A DNA stretch of 64,000 nucleotides from Zhouia amylolytica (GTDB lineage: Bacteria; Bacteroidota; Bacteroidia; Flavobacteriales; Flavobacteriaceae), in assembly GCF_900116365.1 (NCBI RefSeq), contig NZ_FPAG01000001.1, forward strand, positions 275,924 through 339,923, given 5' to 3'. Positions 34,726 to 44,612 of this stretch are shown in pieces (position 1 is the stretch's first letter; every line of letters begins with the position of its first letter). A model generated the notes under the pieces. That model was not told where the DNA came from. It saw only the letters and a list, made by a program, of their open reading frames with translations, and ran no database searches. Position numbers and translations under genes: made by a program.

Positions 34726-35216
34726 TCACCTTCCAATACCAGCCCCTATCTGGTTGAACTCTCCAAACAGTCTTTTTTTCTTTTCAAACTCATAGACATC
34801 CACGACATAGGTTTTGGACAGGGCATCATACCACCCTCTGGCCCCCATAGGGAATGAGAGTCCATTAAAAGGAATTAACCTCGAGGCTGATCTCGTAAAA
34901 GTTCCCATAAGAGATGGGGTATTTCCATACGGGTCCACTACTTTAGTCTTCGTAATAAACTTACCAATACTGCGTCCTTTAAAAATCACCTCACTAAGAA
35001 AGTAGAGCAAAGCAAACAACACACTTGTAATAAGCATATCCAAATAAGGGTTAATATTTGCCAACCTATTCGCTAAGACACCTGGTTCGCCACCTATCAA
35101 GGCCAGAACAACCCCCAAAACAATAGACAGAACGCGATTTGGTCGATTATATAATTGAGGAGACGATTACCCCTGCTTGTATAGAGATCTTCTGTTACCT
35201 TAAATTGCTCACTCAT
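34726..35216 (-). pseudogene. RDD family membrane protein, frameshifted
   Basis: The gene starts with an ATG at 35214-35216: MSEQFKVTEDLYTSRGNRLL then NYIIDQIAFCLLFWG, a typical RDD-family start with the RxxxxxxD pattern. This frame stops at 35097. The rest of the protein (GVVLALIGGEPGVLAN to FNQIGAGIGR) continues in another frame from about 35118 to 34726, including GRSIGKFITKTKVVDPYGN. The break lies at a run of five G on the minus strand (plus-strand C5 at 35112-35116). One extra G would restore a single frame. It may be a real mutation, a phase-variable tract or a sequencing error. RDD proteins are small membrane proteins of mostly unknown function. Confidence 0.8.
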
Positions 35217-35230
35217 AAAAACAGATGTAT

Positions 35231-35253
35231 AAAAAAGCCCCTCTGGAGGGGCT
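35231..35253 (-). terminator. Terminator of nrdBA
   Basis: On the minus strand AGCCCCTC and GAGGGGCT (35236-35253 overall) form a GC-rich hairpin followed by TTTTTTAT. It lies 38 nt after the nrdA stop and before the RDD gene start. Confidence 0.87.
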
Positions 35254-35291
35254 CTTCAAAATTAAGGTTAAGTCTAATGGATATCTAATCT

Positions 35292-37718
35292 TTAAGAACC
35301 ACACATCAGGCAATCATCATCTTCATTATCGCGTGATTGCGCTAACATAGCTCTTAATTCTTCCGGATCCATAGGCTCTATTTCAACAGCCTGAGGATCA
35401 ACTTCATTCTGTGCTACAGTAGCAGCTGCAACAACAGGTTCTGATTTCTTTGTATTATCTAAAGTAAATTTAATTGCATCAACAGCAGACTTAGTTCTCA
35501 GGTAATACATTCCGGTTTTTAAACCACTTTTCCAAGCGTAGAAATGCATCGAGGTTAATTTAGCAAAGGTTGCACCTTCCATAAATAAATTAAGAGACTG
35601 AGACTGGTCTATAAAGTAACTTCTTTGTCTGGCCATGTCTATGATATCTTTCATACTCATTTCCCATACCGTCTTGTAAAGTTCTTTTATTTCCTGTGGT
35701 ATAATATCAATATGCTGAATTGAGCCATTTGCTCTCATCAACTCCTGCTTGAGTTGTTCATTCCACAAACCTAGTTTAACTAAATCTTCTAAGAGGTGTT
35801 TATTTACAACTATAAACTCTCCGGAAAGTACACGACGCGTATATATGTTTGATGTATACGGTTCAAAGCATTCATTATTTCCAAGGATCTGAGAGGTAGA
35901 TGCTGTCGGCATCGGAGCCACTAATAATGAATTTCTCACTCCGTGCTTTTTAACATCTTTACGTAGTTTATTCCAATCCCATCTTCCGCTAAGTTCTTCA
36001 TCTTTTACACCCCACATATTATGTTGGAATTCTCCCTGGGAAATCGGAGAGCCTTCATAGGTAGAATAGGCTCCTTCTTCTTTCGCCATTTCCATTGAAG
36101 CGGTAACTGCTGCAAAGTACATGGTTTCGAATATCTCCTGATTCAACTTTTTAGCCTCATCGCTGGTGAAAGGGAGTCTTAACATAATAAAGGCATCTGC
36201 CAGTCCCTGCACCCCAAGCCCTACAGGTCGGTGACGCATATTAGAGTTTTCTGCCTCTTTAACGGGATAGTAATTACGGTCAATCACCTTGTTCAGGTTC
36301 TTTGTAACTCTTTTTGTAACCTTAAACAACTCTTTATGATCAAAATCACCGTTCTTAACAAACATTGGCAGCGCTATTGATGCCAAATTACAAACCGCTA
36401 CTTCATCAGGAGATGTGTACTCCATAATTTCCGTACACAAGTTTGACGAGCGTATTACTCCAAGATTCTTTTGATTTGATTTTCTGTTAACAGAATCTTT
36501 ATACAACATATAAGGGGTACCGGTTTCGATTTGAGACTCTAGTATCTTTTCCCAAAGATCTCTCGCTTTCACGGTTTTACGTCCTTTACTTTCGCTTTCG
36601 TATTTGGTATATAATTTTTCAAACTCCTCTCCATAGGTGTCACATAAGTCGGGACATTCATTAGGACACATAAGGGTCCATTCAGCATTTTCTTCTACAC
36701 GCTTCATGAACAAATCAGGAATCCACATTGCATAGAATAAATCACGTGCACGCATTTCCTCCTTACCATGATTCTTTTTAAGGTCTAAGAAGTCGTTAAT
36801 ATCCGCATGCCACGGTTCAACATAGATCGCAAAAGACCCTTTTCTTTTACCTCCACCCTGGTCTACATAGCGCGCAGTATCATTGAAGACTCTTAGCATT
36901 GGTACAATACCATTAGATGTACCATTTGTGCCTGCAATATAACTACCTGTGGCACGTACATTATGGATAGAAAGTCCGATTCCTCCGGCAGATTGAGAAA
37001 TCTTAGCTGTTTGCTTTAAAGTATCGTATATACCATCAATACTATCATCCTTCATGGTTAGCAAGAAACATGAAGACATTTGAGGCTTAGGTGTACCTGA
37101 GTTGAATAATGTTGGTGTAGCGTGCGTAAAGTATTTTTTCGACATCAACTCATACGTTTCAATTGCACTATCGATATCGTTCAGGTGAATCCCTACAGAG
37201 ACTCTCATTAGCATATGTTGAGGACGTTCGGCTACTTTTCCGTTTATTTTAAGAAGGTACGAACGTTCTAATGTTTTAAAACCAAAATAGTCATACCCAA
37301 AATCGCGATTATATATAATGGTCGAATCTAGCTTATCGGCATTGTCGACAATGACCTTATAAACATCATCTGCAATCAGGGGAGCTTTTTTACCTGTACG
37401 AGGATTCACATACTCATACAAATCGGTCATTGTTTCCGAAAATGACTTCTTTGTATTTTTATGCAGGTTGGACACTGATATTCTAGCCGCCAATTTAGCA
37501 TAATCAGGGTGTGTAGTGGTTAATGTTGCAGCGATTTCTGCCGCAAGGTTATCTAATTCCGAAGTAGTCACCCCGTCATATAAGCCTTCTATAACTCTCA
37601 TGGCTACTTTTACAGGGTCTACCAGTGGATTCAGACCATAACATAATTTTCGAACTCGGGCCGTTATTTTATCGAACATAATCGGCTCTTTTCTTCCGTC
37701 TCTTTTGACTACAAACAT
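35292..37718 (-). CDS. nrdA: Ribonucleoside-diphosphate reductase, alpha subunit (class Ia)
   Basis: The catalytic subunit reduces ribonucleoside diphosphates to deoxy forms. The 808-aa protein has an N-terminal ATP-cone ([19 protein letters not shown]), the core with SSCFLL and NLCTEI cysteines for the active site, [11 protein letters not shown], and [27 protein letters not shown]. The C-terminal redox pair is CLMC (Cys803 and Cys806). The ATP-cone implies allosteric activity control by ATP and dATP. It lies downstream of nrdB with a 117-nt gap and is probably co-transcribed. Confidence 0.97.
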   Translation of the reverse strand: MFVVKRDGRKEPIMFDKITARVRKLCYGLNPLVDPVKVAMRVIEGLYDGVTTSELDNLAAEIAATLTTTHPDYAKLAARISVSNLHKNTKKSFSETMTDLYEYVNPRTGKKAPLIADDVYKVIVDNADKLDSTIIYNRDFGYDYFGFKTLERSYLLKINGKVAERPQHMLMRVSVGIHLNDIDSAIETYELMSKKYFTHATPTLFNSGTPKPQMSSCFLLTMKDDSIDGIYDTLKQTAKISQSAGGIGLSIHNVRATGSYIAGTNGTSNGIVPMLRVFNDTARYVDQGGGKRKGSFAIYVEPWHADINDFLDLKKNHGKEEMRARDLFYAMWIPDLFMKRVEENAEWTLMCPNECPDLCDTYGEEFEKLYTKYESESKGRKTVKARDLWEKILESQIETGTPYMLYKDSVNRKSNQKNLGVIRSSNLCTEIMEYTSPDEVAVCNLASIALPMFVKNGDFDHKELFKVTKRVTKNLNKVIDRNYYPVKEAENSNMRHRPVGLGVQGLADAFIMLRLPFTSDEAKKLNQEIFETMYFAAVTASMEMAKEEGAYSTYEGSPISQGEFQHNMWGVKDEELSGRWDWNKLRKDVKKHGVRNSLLVAPMPTASTSQILGNNECFEPYTSNIYTRRVLSGEFIVVNKHLLEDLVKLGLWNEQLKQELMRANGSIQHIDIIPQEIKELYKTVWEMSMKDIIDMARQRSYFIDQSQSLNLFMEGATFAKLTSMHFYAWKSGLKTGMYYLRTKSAVDAIKFTLDNTKKSEPVVAAATVAQNEVDPQAVEIEPMDPEELRAMLAQSRDNEDDDCLMCGS

Positions 37719-37835
37719 ACGCTACACTATTTAAGGTTAAAGACTATTTGTCCAGGCCAAAGAATGCACTTCTTCAGCTTATATTATATTTTTCAAGAGG
37801 TTTATATTAAACCCCGGTGGTTAAAACTTTAGTTA

Positions 37836-38816
37836 TTAAAAATCGGCGTCGAAACTAATTTTTTGAGAATCTTCATCTTTATTAAGCACTCCTGCCTTTT
37901 GATATTCTGAAACTCTTTTCTCAAAGAAATTGGTTTTCCCCTGAAGAGATATCATATCCATAAAATCAAAAGGATTAGTAGCATTGTATACCTTTTCGCA
38001 TCCCAACTCAACTAACAATCTATCTGTAACAAATTCGAGGTATTGGGTCATTAATTTAGCATTCATCCCAATCAAACTTACCGGCAACGATTCGGTAATA
38101 AACTCACGCTCGATATCAAGTGCGTCAATGATAATTTCTTTAATTCTATCTTTAGGGACTTTATTAATCAAGTGGTTATTATGTAGATGAACTGCGAAGT
38201 CACAGTGCATCCCTTCATCTCTTGAAATTAATTCATTAGAAAAAGTAAGCCCCGGCATAAGACCTCTTTTCTTTAACCAGAAGATCGAGCAGAATGCCCC
38301 AGAAAAGAAAATTCCTTCTACAGCAGCAAATGCTATTAGTCTTTCTGCAAAACTAGGAGACTCAATCCATTTTAAAGCCCAGTCTGCTTTTTTCTTGATA
38401 GCCTCAAAGTTCTCTATTGCTTTAAAAAGAACATCTTTTTCTTTTTCATCCTTTACATAGGTATCAATAAGCAATGAATAGGTTTCTGAATGAATATTTT
38501 CCATCATAATCTGGAAACCATAAAAGAATTTAGCCTCTGTAAACTGTACTTCATTTACGAAATTCTCGGCCAGGTTTTCATTCACAATACCATCTGAAGC
38601 CGCAAAAAAGGCTAAGATGTGTTTTACGAAATAACGCTCATCGTCATTTAACTTATTATTCCAATCTGTTAGGTCTTGGTGTAAATCAATTTCTTCAGCG
38701 GTCCAAAAACAAGCCTCCTGTTTCTTATACCATTGCCAAATATCCTCATGTTTTATCGGGAAAAGAACAAATCTGTCTTTGTTTTCTTGTAAAATTGGTT
38801 CTACTGATGCTGACAT
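37836..38816 (-). CDS. nrdB: Ribonucleoside-diphosphate reductase, beta subunit (class Ia)
   Basis: The radical-generating subunit has 326 aa. Its diiron ligands and radical tyrosine fit the class Ia pattern: [18 protein letters not shown] with Glu106, His109 and Tyr113 matching the Glu-x2-His-x3-Tyr arrangement of E. coli NrdB, then [11 protein letters not shown] and [13 protein letters not shown]. The C-terminal KISFDADF is the tail that docks to NrdA. The gene precedes nrdA. No NrdR box is recognisable upstream. Confidence 0.96.
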   Translation of the reverse strand: MSASVEPILQENKDRFVLFPIKHEDIWQWYKKQEACFWTAEEIDLHQDLTDWNNKLNDDERYFVKHILAFFAASDGIVNENLAENFVNEVQFTEAKFFYGFQIMMENIHSETYSLLIDTYVKDEKEKDVLFKAIENFEAIKKKADWALKWIESPSFAERLIAFAAVEGIFFSGAFCSIFWLKKRGLMPGLTFSNELISRDEGMHCDFAVHLHNNHLINKVPKDRIKEIIIDALDIEREFITESLPVSLIGMNAKLMTQYLEFVTDRLLVELGCEKVYNATNPFDFMDMISLQGKTNFFEKRVSEYQKAGVLNKDEDSQKISFDADF

Positions 38817-39118
38817 CTATCTCGTTTTTAATGTTTTAAAAAATGGAATTTGAAGTGATTCGGGACTAACAAAGATTGCAAAACGAACCCAAAATTGAAA
38901 GCAGAAATCAAAACTTAACTTTAAAAGTTTTTAACAGAAATTGTTGACAAATCGCAAACCGCTGATTGCTATTGACTTTGTTAAGTAATTGTTAACCAAA
39001 TGTTTAAATCGGGAAAATTCTCACGAATTAAGGTGCTAACGATGGACAAAACCTCGTTAACAGCAAGCTCTCAATGAGTTAAGACCATTGAGAGCTCATT
39101 TATTTTTAAATAAAAACC
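38817..39118. promoter_or_regulatory. nrdB upstream region and lipoprotein 3' hairpin
   Basis: AACTTT-A-AAAGTT (38917-38929) is a perfect short inverted repeat upstream of nrdB and could be an operator. AATCTTTG (minus, about 38871-38878) is a one-mismatch -7 element. AGCTCTCAATG (39066-39076) pairs with CATTGAGAGCT (39086-39096) in an 11-bp hairpin 23 nt beyond the lipoprotein stop; it lacks a following T run on the minus strand, so it is a weak terminator or an mRNA-stabilising 3' hairpin. There is no gene in this gap. Confidence 0.4.
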
Positions 39119-40084
39119 TTATTCACTCACGGTAAAGGTTTTGAACAATCCTTTAGCCTTAGAATCCGGGACTTCAGCAATTAACCCATAGAGGCCTGGA
39201 GTAAGGGTTGCCCTAAAGAAGGTAGTACTTCCCATCGGCATTTCCTGTGACCCCCCTAAAAATATAACTCCCTGTGGGCCTGGTGAAATAAACCCATCTT
39301 TTTCGAGCCAATTCATCCAGGAATTTAAGTTATCAACAGCGTCTTCATCCTCCAATTTAACGAGATGGACATCGTGATTAACAAAATTTCCGTAGATCTT
39401 AGCATCCTTAAAAAACACTGAAAAAACATGGTCTCCGGACGAAACATCACCATCGAAAGTAATGCCCTGATCAGATGATACAGTGAGGTCGACAGTAGCT
39501 TTTGGTTGTGACATGGAGCTCCACTTATCAACAACCTCAAATTGTTTTAACATTCCCATAGAGGAATGAAACTTTCCATTAGGCATCTTGACATAGCATT
39601 CAATAAGGTATGTACCAGGCTGTAAATTCACATAAGAATTTGATACTTTCCCCGGAGATATCAATCCAGATCCACCGTGAAACACCACCTCCTGATACCA
39701 TGCAGGAAGGCTGTCAAAACGCTTCATCCCCGCCTCAAACCTATCAACCATAATTGAATCCATGGCATCCTGAAAGACCGGAACTATTTCTTTTTTTGCC
39801 TCCTCAATTCCAACCCCTTCGGGATATTTCTCAAGAATAAAAAAATGAGGTTCGGCGGAGGCATTCTTATATCGTAAATGCAACCATCCCGCTGGCAGTG
39901 TATCCGGCATTTGAAACTCCATGGCCGTGGTAAGGATATCAACCATACCTAACTCCATAACGGAATCTACTTTTACCTCAACCACCTCCCGAGCTGTATT
40001 GCTTTCGGATTTTTTATCGTTTTTACAGGAAATTACAAGTAACACAAAAACCAACAAGATTGGCTTAAAAAACTTTAAATCCAT
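39119..40084 (-). CDS. Lipoprotein with cupredoxin-like C-terminal region
   Basis: The chosen ATG (40082-40084) gives MDLKFFKPILLVFVLLVISC, a lipoprotein signal with the lipobox VISC; the frame opens 15 nt earlier at another ATG. The mature protein has about 300 residues and two beta-rich repeats (residues about 45-190 and 195-320). Each contains a LQPGTYLIECYV or LTPGLYGLIAEV strand resembling blue-copper-like folds. No convincing Cys-His-Met copper ligand set is visible. I cannot assign a function. It is flanked by nrdB and DUF3109 genes, with no operon link. Confidence 0.75.
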   Translation of the reverse strand: MDLKFFKPILLVFVLLVISCKNDKKSESNTAREVVEVKVDSVMELGMVDILTTAMEFQMPDTLPAGWLHLRYKNASAEPHFFILEKYPEGVGIEEAKKEIVPVFQDAMDSIMVDRFEAGMKRFDSLPAWYQEVVFHGGSGLISPGKVSNSYVNLQPGTYLIECYVKMPNGKFHSSMGMLKQFEVVDKWSSMSQPKATVDLTVSSDQGITFDGDVSSGDHVFSVFFKDAKIYGNFVNHDVHLVKLEDEDAVDNLNSWMNWLEKDGFISPGPQGVIFLGGSQEMPMGSTTFFRATLTPGLYGLIAEVPDSKAKGLFKTFTVSE

Positions 40085-40230
40085 CTTAGAAATACTCATA
40101 CTTGAATTATTTTACGTATTAGACAAAACACGCATAAGTATGCCAACATGAAAGCCATGATAATAAAGATGTAAGGGATATGCCTCCCTAATATATCATT
40201 TAATTCTTTAACTTTAAAATATGTGATCTG

Positions 40231-40800
40231 TTATTCCTCTAATTGCTTGACAACCGACTCCAACTCCTTGTACCAATCAGCTCCAAACTTTCTAATCAAG
40301 GCGTCTTTTACAAATTTATAAACCGGAACCTGTAGTTCTTTACCCAAGCTACATGCGTCGTCACAAATATGCCATTTATGATAGTTAACTGCAGCAAATT
40401 CCGAGTATTGTTTTACACGTACGGGATACAATTCACATGAAACGGGTTTTTTCCAATCTACCACTCCATCTCTATGTGCCTGTTCAATACCGCACATTGC
40501 TACACCCTTTTCATCGAAAGTAACATAAACGCACTCTGCTCCATTCACCAACGGAGTTTCCCATTCGCCATCAAGTCCTTTAACAAAGGTGCCCTGTTCT
40601 TCTATCACAGCTATACTCTCGGGTCTGAGATAAGGCTTTACCTTATCATAAATATCCTTCAGAATACCTGTCTCTTCATCTTCAAGTGGTGCACCTGCTT
40701 CTCCTTCAACACAACAAGCTCCCTTACAAGCTGAAATGTTACAAACAAAATCATTTTCAATGATCTCCTCCGATACTATAGTCTTTCCTAATTGAAACAT
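40231..40800 (-). CDS. DUF3109 family cysteine-rich protein
   Basis: This 189-aa protein has a conserved set of cysteines: VCNISACKGACCVEGEAG near residues 19-36, ECVYV, AMCGIEQAH, SCELYP and HICDDAC. The pattern is that of DUF3109, related to YkgJ-like zinc/iron-chelating proteins, and suggests a bound metal or cluster. It has no signal peptide and is probably cytoplasmic. The function is unknown. It is divergent from the MarC gene. Confidence 0.87.
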   Translation of the reverse strand: MFQLGKTIVSEEIIENDFVCNISACKGACCVEGEAGAPLEDEETGILKDIYDKVKPYLRPESIAVIEEQGTFVKGLDGEWETPLVNGAECVYVTFDEKGVAMCGIEQAHRDGVVDWKKPVSCELYPVRVKQYSEFAAVNYHKWHICDDACSLGKELQVPVYKFVKDALIRKFGADWYKELESVVKQLEE

Positions 40801-40868
40801 GCGGCAAAGATACTTTTTAAGAAGTGGCTCATCAATAAAATTTTATTAAAAATTTAGTTTTTTTGTAA

Positions 40869-40897
40869 TTGAAATACGAAAGTTAATATTAGCTTTG
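40869..40897 (+). promoter_or_regulatory. marC-like gene promoter
   Basis: TTG (40869-40871), 18-nt spacer, then TAGCTTTG (40890-40897), an exact match to TTG-N17-23-TAnnTTTG. The ATG follows at 40932. Confidence 0.75.
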
Positions 40898-40931
40898 CAC
40901 GCTCATTTTTAAACGCTTACAAGTTATTGTC

Positions 40932-41504
40932 ATGAATTTTAATGTGAAAGAAATATTTACGTCTAGCATGATTCTTTTTGCGGTAATCGATATTGTCGGA
41001 AGCATACCTATCATTATCGATCTACGCAATAAGGTAGGTCACATTCAATCTGAGAAAGCCTCTGTTGTTGCAGCCTTAATAATGGTAGCTTTTCTGTTTA
41101 TCGGGGAAGAAATCTTAAACCTTATTGGTATTGATGTAAATTCGTTTGCCGTTGCCGGTTCATTTATACTATTCTTTTTAGCTATTGAAATGATTCTGGG
41201 GATTACCTTGTATAAAGATGATGCCCCTGAAACAGCATCCATTGTACCTTTAGCTTTCCCTTTGATTGCGGGAGCAGGTACCTTAACTTCAATTTTATCT
41301 TTAAGAGCTGAATATCATGTTGAAAATATTGCCGCTGGAATTATTATCAATATCATATTTGTGTACATCGTTCTTAAATCCTCTAAAAAGTTAAGTCGTA
41401 TTCTAGGACAATCAGGATTAGCTGTAATCCGTAAGGTATTCGGTGTCATTCTTTTAGCAATTGCAGTTAAGCTGTTTTCTGCTAATGTGACAGGATTATT
41501 TTAA
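40932..41504 (+). CDS. MarC family integral membrane protein (UPF0056)
   Basis: This 190-aa protein has about six membrane helices, with the family features FAVIDIVGSIPI near the start, FLAIEMILGI, and IVPLAFPLIAGAGTLTSIL. MarC proteins were once linked to multiple antibiotic resistance in E. coli, but that link was not supported later and the function is unknown. It has its own promoter. The next gene is a small membrane protein with a separate promoter 100 nt later. Confidence 0.92.
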   Translation: MNFNVKEIFTSSMILFAVIDIVGSIPIIIDLRNKVGHIQSEKASVVAALIMVAFLFIGEEILNLIGIDVNSFAVAGSFILFFLAIEMILGITLYKDDAPETASIVPLAFPLIAGAGTLTSILSLRAEYHVENIAAGIIINIIFVYIVLKSSKKLSRILGQSGLAVIRKVFGVILLAIAVKLFSANVTGLF

Positions 41505-41553
41505 CATTTGTTGTTAAACTATTCTGAAAAGAACTGGTATTCGGCAGTGTTTT

Positions 41554-41584
41554 TTGTCATACATACCTTAATTCAATACCTTTG
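41554..41584 (+). promoter_or_regulatory. Promoter of the small membrane protein-flavoprotein pair
   Basis: TTG (41554-41556), 20-nt spacer, TACCTTTG (41577-41584): an exact Bacteroidota promoter match. The ATG is at 41605. Confidence 0.75.
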
Positions 41585-41604
41585 TGATGTAATTACAATC
41601 GATA

Positions 41605-41808
41605 ATGAAAATACTTATTTCCATATTAATTCTTTTAGCTGTAGCCCTTATAGCTTACAATGTAACCCTGATTGACTTTAGTGAACCGTTTAAAGGAGAC
41701 AGCGTAGTGGCTATTATAGGTGTTGTTGCTTCCATATGTGCTATACTTTTATTGACGATATTCACATTATCTAAGAAAATCCAAGATAAAATTAAAGACA
41801 ATCATTAA
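41605..41808 (+). CDS. Small membrane protein, two predicted helices
   Basis: This 67-aa protein has helices at about residues 3-22 and 35-57 and a charged tail SKKIQDKIKDNH. A canonical promoter lies 20 nt upstream, and the flavoprotein ATG overlaps its stop by one base (TAATG), so it is very likely a real, translationally coupled gene. I recognise no family. Confidence 0.75.
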   Translation: MKILISILILLAVALIAYNVTLIDFSEPFKGDSVVAIIGVVASICAILLLTIFTLSKKIQDKIKDNH

Positions 41809-42413
41809 TGTTAGACGTATTAGTGATCGGTGGCGGAGTAGCCGGAATGCAATGTGCTTTGATATTAGGCTCTGCCAAGAGCAAAGAATTTGCGAAAGAC
41901 AAAAAAATTGGGATTATAGCACACCAAAAAGCATCGCATTTACAGTCTGCTGAGCTGAATAATGCTATTGGAATAGCACCGGGAACCAGCGGATTAGACC
42001 TTCTAAATGCGAGCAAGAAACATCTGGCTGACCTTTATCCTCATGTCCTTCAAATCGAAAATGAAAAAGTTCTAAAAGTAGAAAAGGACCTCAATCACTT
42101 TACAATATTTACCAATAAAAACCGGTATACATCCAAATTGATCATAGTAGCTCTTGGTTATACAAATTTTTTCAATATTGAGGGATTAAATCAGTATCTC
42201 GAACCTCACGAGTTATCAAATCGGGAAAAAGAGCGCGTACAATTAAAAAACACCAATCATCTTGTAGCCGAAGGAATTTATGTAGCCGGAACGTTAGCGG
42301 GGTGGCGAAGTCAATTTGCTATAGCTGCGGGAAGTGGGGCACAAGTGGCTACGGACATCCTGACCTTGTGGAATAACGGAAAACATGCTCACGTGCACGA
42401 TAAGCTTGTCTAA
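41808..42413 (+). CDS. Small FAD/NAD(P)-dependent oxidoreductase (thioredoxin-reductase-like)
   Basis: This 201-aa Rossmann-fold flavoprotein starts LDVLVIGGGVAGMQCALIL with the GxGxxG motif at residues 8-13. The late motif GIYVAGTLAGWRSQFAIAAGSGAQVA matches the second FAD-binding segment of the thioredoxin reductase family, where the final Asp is replaced here. It is shorter than thioredoxin reductase and lacks the CxxC redox pair and the inserted NADPH domain. It is co-translated with the small membrane protein. The substrate is unknown. Confidence 0.83.
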   Translation: MLDVLVIGGGVAGMQCALILGSAKSKEFAKDKKIGIIAHQKASHLQSAELNNAIGIAPGTSGLDLLNASKKHLADLYPHVLQIENEKVLKVEKDLNHFTIFTNKNRYTSKLIIVALGYTNFFNIEGLNQYLEPHELSNREKERVQLKNTNHLVAEGIYVAGTLAGWRSQFAIAAGSGAQVATDILTLWNNGKHAHVHDKLV

Positions 42414-42422
42414 GCACCTTCC

Positions 42423-44039
42423 CTACTCTTCTTGATTTACATCTTCCGAATCGCTGTTTGAAAGCTCAATAACTTTCTTTAGCATATGATCATCTTGATT
42501 GAGAATCTGTTCCTTAATATTCGGACCGTATAATTGTTCTGCAATAGCCGCTTTAATATATTTTTTCATCGCTTTTTTGTAAGGGTTCAAATCAATATTC
42601 AAACCTCGATCGTTACGAGAATAATTAATAAAGTCTTCTACAGTCTGATCAGTAATTACCACTTCATCAATAAAACTATCAGCATCGTAATCACTGTATG
42701 CATTGCGATCTTTATCCAATAATTCAAATGCAAAAAAAGAAGTGAAGTCCGATTTCAAAAGCACATCAAGTGACTCATCTTTATAGGTGCCGTTTATAGG
42801 AACGAAAACATCCGGGATAATCCCTCCACCACCGTAAACAATTTTTCCTTTAGGGGTTTTAAAGATTAAGGAGTCAGCAACTTTGATACTATCCTGGTTT
42901 TTTAATTCACCATTGCGGTAACGTTCATAGAAATTATCATAATAATCTTTAGTTCCATTTTCATATGAACGTTGAATAGAACGACCGGTAGGGGTATAGT
43001 ATCGAGAAACAGTTAAACGCACTGAAGACCCGTCTCCCAGCCCCATTTCTCTTTGTACCAATCCTTTTCCAAAACTTCTTCTACCGACGATGGTTCCCTT
43101 ATCATTATCTTGTAATGCCCCTGCAACAATCTCACTGGCAGAAGCCGACTTTTCATTAATTAACACATATACATGTCCATCCTCAAAGTCGCCTTTTTTA
43201 GTCGCATAACTTTTTTGAATAGCTCCGCTTTTATTTTTTGTAAATACGATTAGTTTTCTGGACTCAAGAAATTCATCTATTATTTCTTCCGCAATACCCA
43301 TATACCCACCCGGATTATCTCTCAGGTCAAGGGTTAAAGCAGTCATCCCTTCTTCCAAAAGGGCGTTAAGGCCAATTTTAAATTCCTGATAGGTGCTTTC
43401 TGCAAATCGATTAATCTTGATATATCCGAGGGAATCTGAAAGCATGTAATAGGCATCCACACTTGGAAGCGGCACCTCTGCACGTTTGATTTTAACATCT
43501 AAAAGTCCCTCTTCTCCCTTTCTGAATATTTTAAGGTTGACCGGTGTATTTCTAGCTCCCTGAAGTTTATTTATAATTTCTTCGCTTGCCAATTTTTTCC
43601 CGAACAGGGTATCACCGTTGGCAAAGAGAATACGATCTCCGGGTTTAACCCCTGCTTTGTATGAGGGTCCACCTTTAATTGGACGAATAACCGTCAAGGA
43701 ATCCTTATACATATAAAAACTAACACCCACCCCCACAAAATCACCTTTCATGCTTTCGGCAGCTCTTTTAGCCTGTTCTTTTGGGATATATACAGAATGA
43801 GGGTCTAATTTATCTAGTATATTATTAACCGTAACATCCACAATGCTGTCGGTATTCACCTCATCTACATACTCAAAATCAATATAATCGATCAGACGAT
43901 TTAATTTATCTTTTTTTGAATTTGTAGTAAATAACTTTTCAGGGGTGTCATTAAAGTGTAATTTACCACCAATAAAAACCCCGAGTGCTAGCGCCCCCAA
44001 AATAATTACCGGCCATATATAATTTTTTCCTTTCAACAT
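42423..44039 (-). CDS. S41 family C-terminal processing peptidase
   Basis: This 538-aa protein has an N-terminal membrane anchor or signal (about residues 8-25). Its PDZ domain contains VGVSFYMYKDSLTVIRPIKGGPSYKAGVKPGDRI (key motif KAGVKPGD) at about 100-180. The S41 protease domain has LDLRDNPGGYMGIAEEI, the catalytic serine in EKSASASEIVAGALQD and the catalytic lysine in RRSFGKGLVQ. It acts in the periplasm on C-terminal tails of exported proteins. It overlaps the dCMP deaminase stop by 1 nt, so the pair is coupled. Confidence 0.94.
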   Translation of the reverse strand: MLKGKNYIWPVIILGALALGVFIGGKLHFNDTPEKLFTTNSKKDKLNRLIDYIDFEYVDEVNTDSIVDVTVNNILDKLDPHSVYIPKEQAKRAAESMKGDFVGVGVSFYMYKDSLTVIRPIKGGPSYKAGVKPGDRILFANGDTLFGKKLASEEIINKLQGARNTPVNLKIFRKGEEGLLDVKIKRAEVPLPSVDAYYMLSDSLGYIKINRFAESTYQEFKIGLNALLEEGMTALTLDLRDNPGGYMGIAEEIIDEFLESRKLIVFTKNKSGAIQKSYATKKGDFEDGHVYVLINEKSASASEIVAGALQDNDKGTIVGRRSFGKGLVQREMGLGDGSSVRLTVSRYYTPTGRSIQRSYENGTKDYYDNFYERYRNGELKNQDSIKVADSLIFKTPKGKIVYGGGGIIPDVFVPINGTYKDESLDVLLKSDFTSFFAFELLDKDRNAYSDYDADSFIDEVVITDQTVEDFINYSRNDRGLNIDLNPYKKAMKKYIKAAIAEQLYGPNIKEQILNQDDHMLKKVIELSNSDSEDVNQEE

Positions 44040-44473
44040 TATTCTCCTTCGATATCTGATAATTGCTCTACTTCAACGCCCGCTTTAGCAAGAAATTGTA
44101 TTCCAGAGTCGTCTTTGTATTGGCTTATAAACACTACGCGGGTAATTCCGGCCTGATGAATAAGCTTACTACATTCCTTACATGGAGACAAGGTCAGGTA
44201 TAAGGTAGCCCCGTTACAAGCATGGGTAGAGGAGGCAACTTTTAAAATGGCATTTGCTTCAGCATGTAACACATACCATTTTGTATACCCTTCTTCATCT
44301 TCACAAGGGTTTTCAAAACCTGTAGGGGTTCCATTGTATCCGTCGGAAATGATCATTCTTCCTTTCACAATAATGGCTCCAACTTGTTTTCTGGTACAGT
44401 GAGATAATTTGCCCCACTCAACGGCCATTCTTAAATATGCTTTGTCGTAACGTAATTGCTTTTTGTCAGTCAT
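44039..44473 (-). CDS. dCMP deaminase family protein
   Basis: This 144-aa zinc enzyme has the catalytic HAEANAIL motif (His and Glu) and the zinc-binding PCKECSK pair. NGTPTGFENPCED is typical of the ComEB/dCMP deaminase branch. It converts dCMP to dUMP for thymidylate synthesis. It overlaps the S41 peptidase gene by 1 nt. Nothing upstream suggests special regulation. Confidence 0.93.
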   Translation of the reverse strand: MTDKKQLRYDKAYLRMAVEWGKLSHCTRKQVGAIIVKGRMIISDGYNGTPTGFENPCEDEEGYTKWYVLHAEANAILKVASSTHACNGATLYLTLSPCKECSKLIHQAGITRVVFISQYKDDSGIQFLAKAGVEVEQLSDIEGE

Positions 44474-44612
44474 AAATACTGATAGAGATCAAAAAAAGCA
44501 ACACCAAGGTTGCTGTAAAGTTATTTTTAACGAAGATATAAGGTTTAGCCCTTACAACCAACCAGATAGGCGTTAATTTTTACCTAATATTAATTAGATG
44601 TACGCCTTCTAC

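Noticed and set aside
35097-35118. Programmed -1 frameshifting as an explanation for the RDD gene
   Set aside because: The TTTTGGGGG stretch does not place a good X-XXY-YYZ heptamer in the original reading frame and no downstream stimulatory structure is evident; a simple base loss in G5 is more likely.
38817-39060. An NrdR box or riboswitch upstream of nrdB
   Set aside because: No match to the NrdR palindrome pair and no conserved riboswitch core could be recognised.
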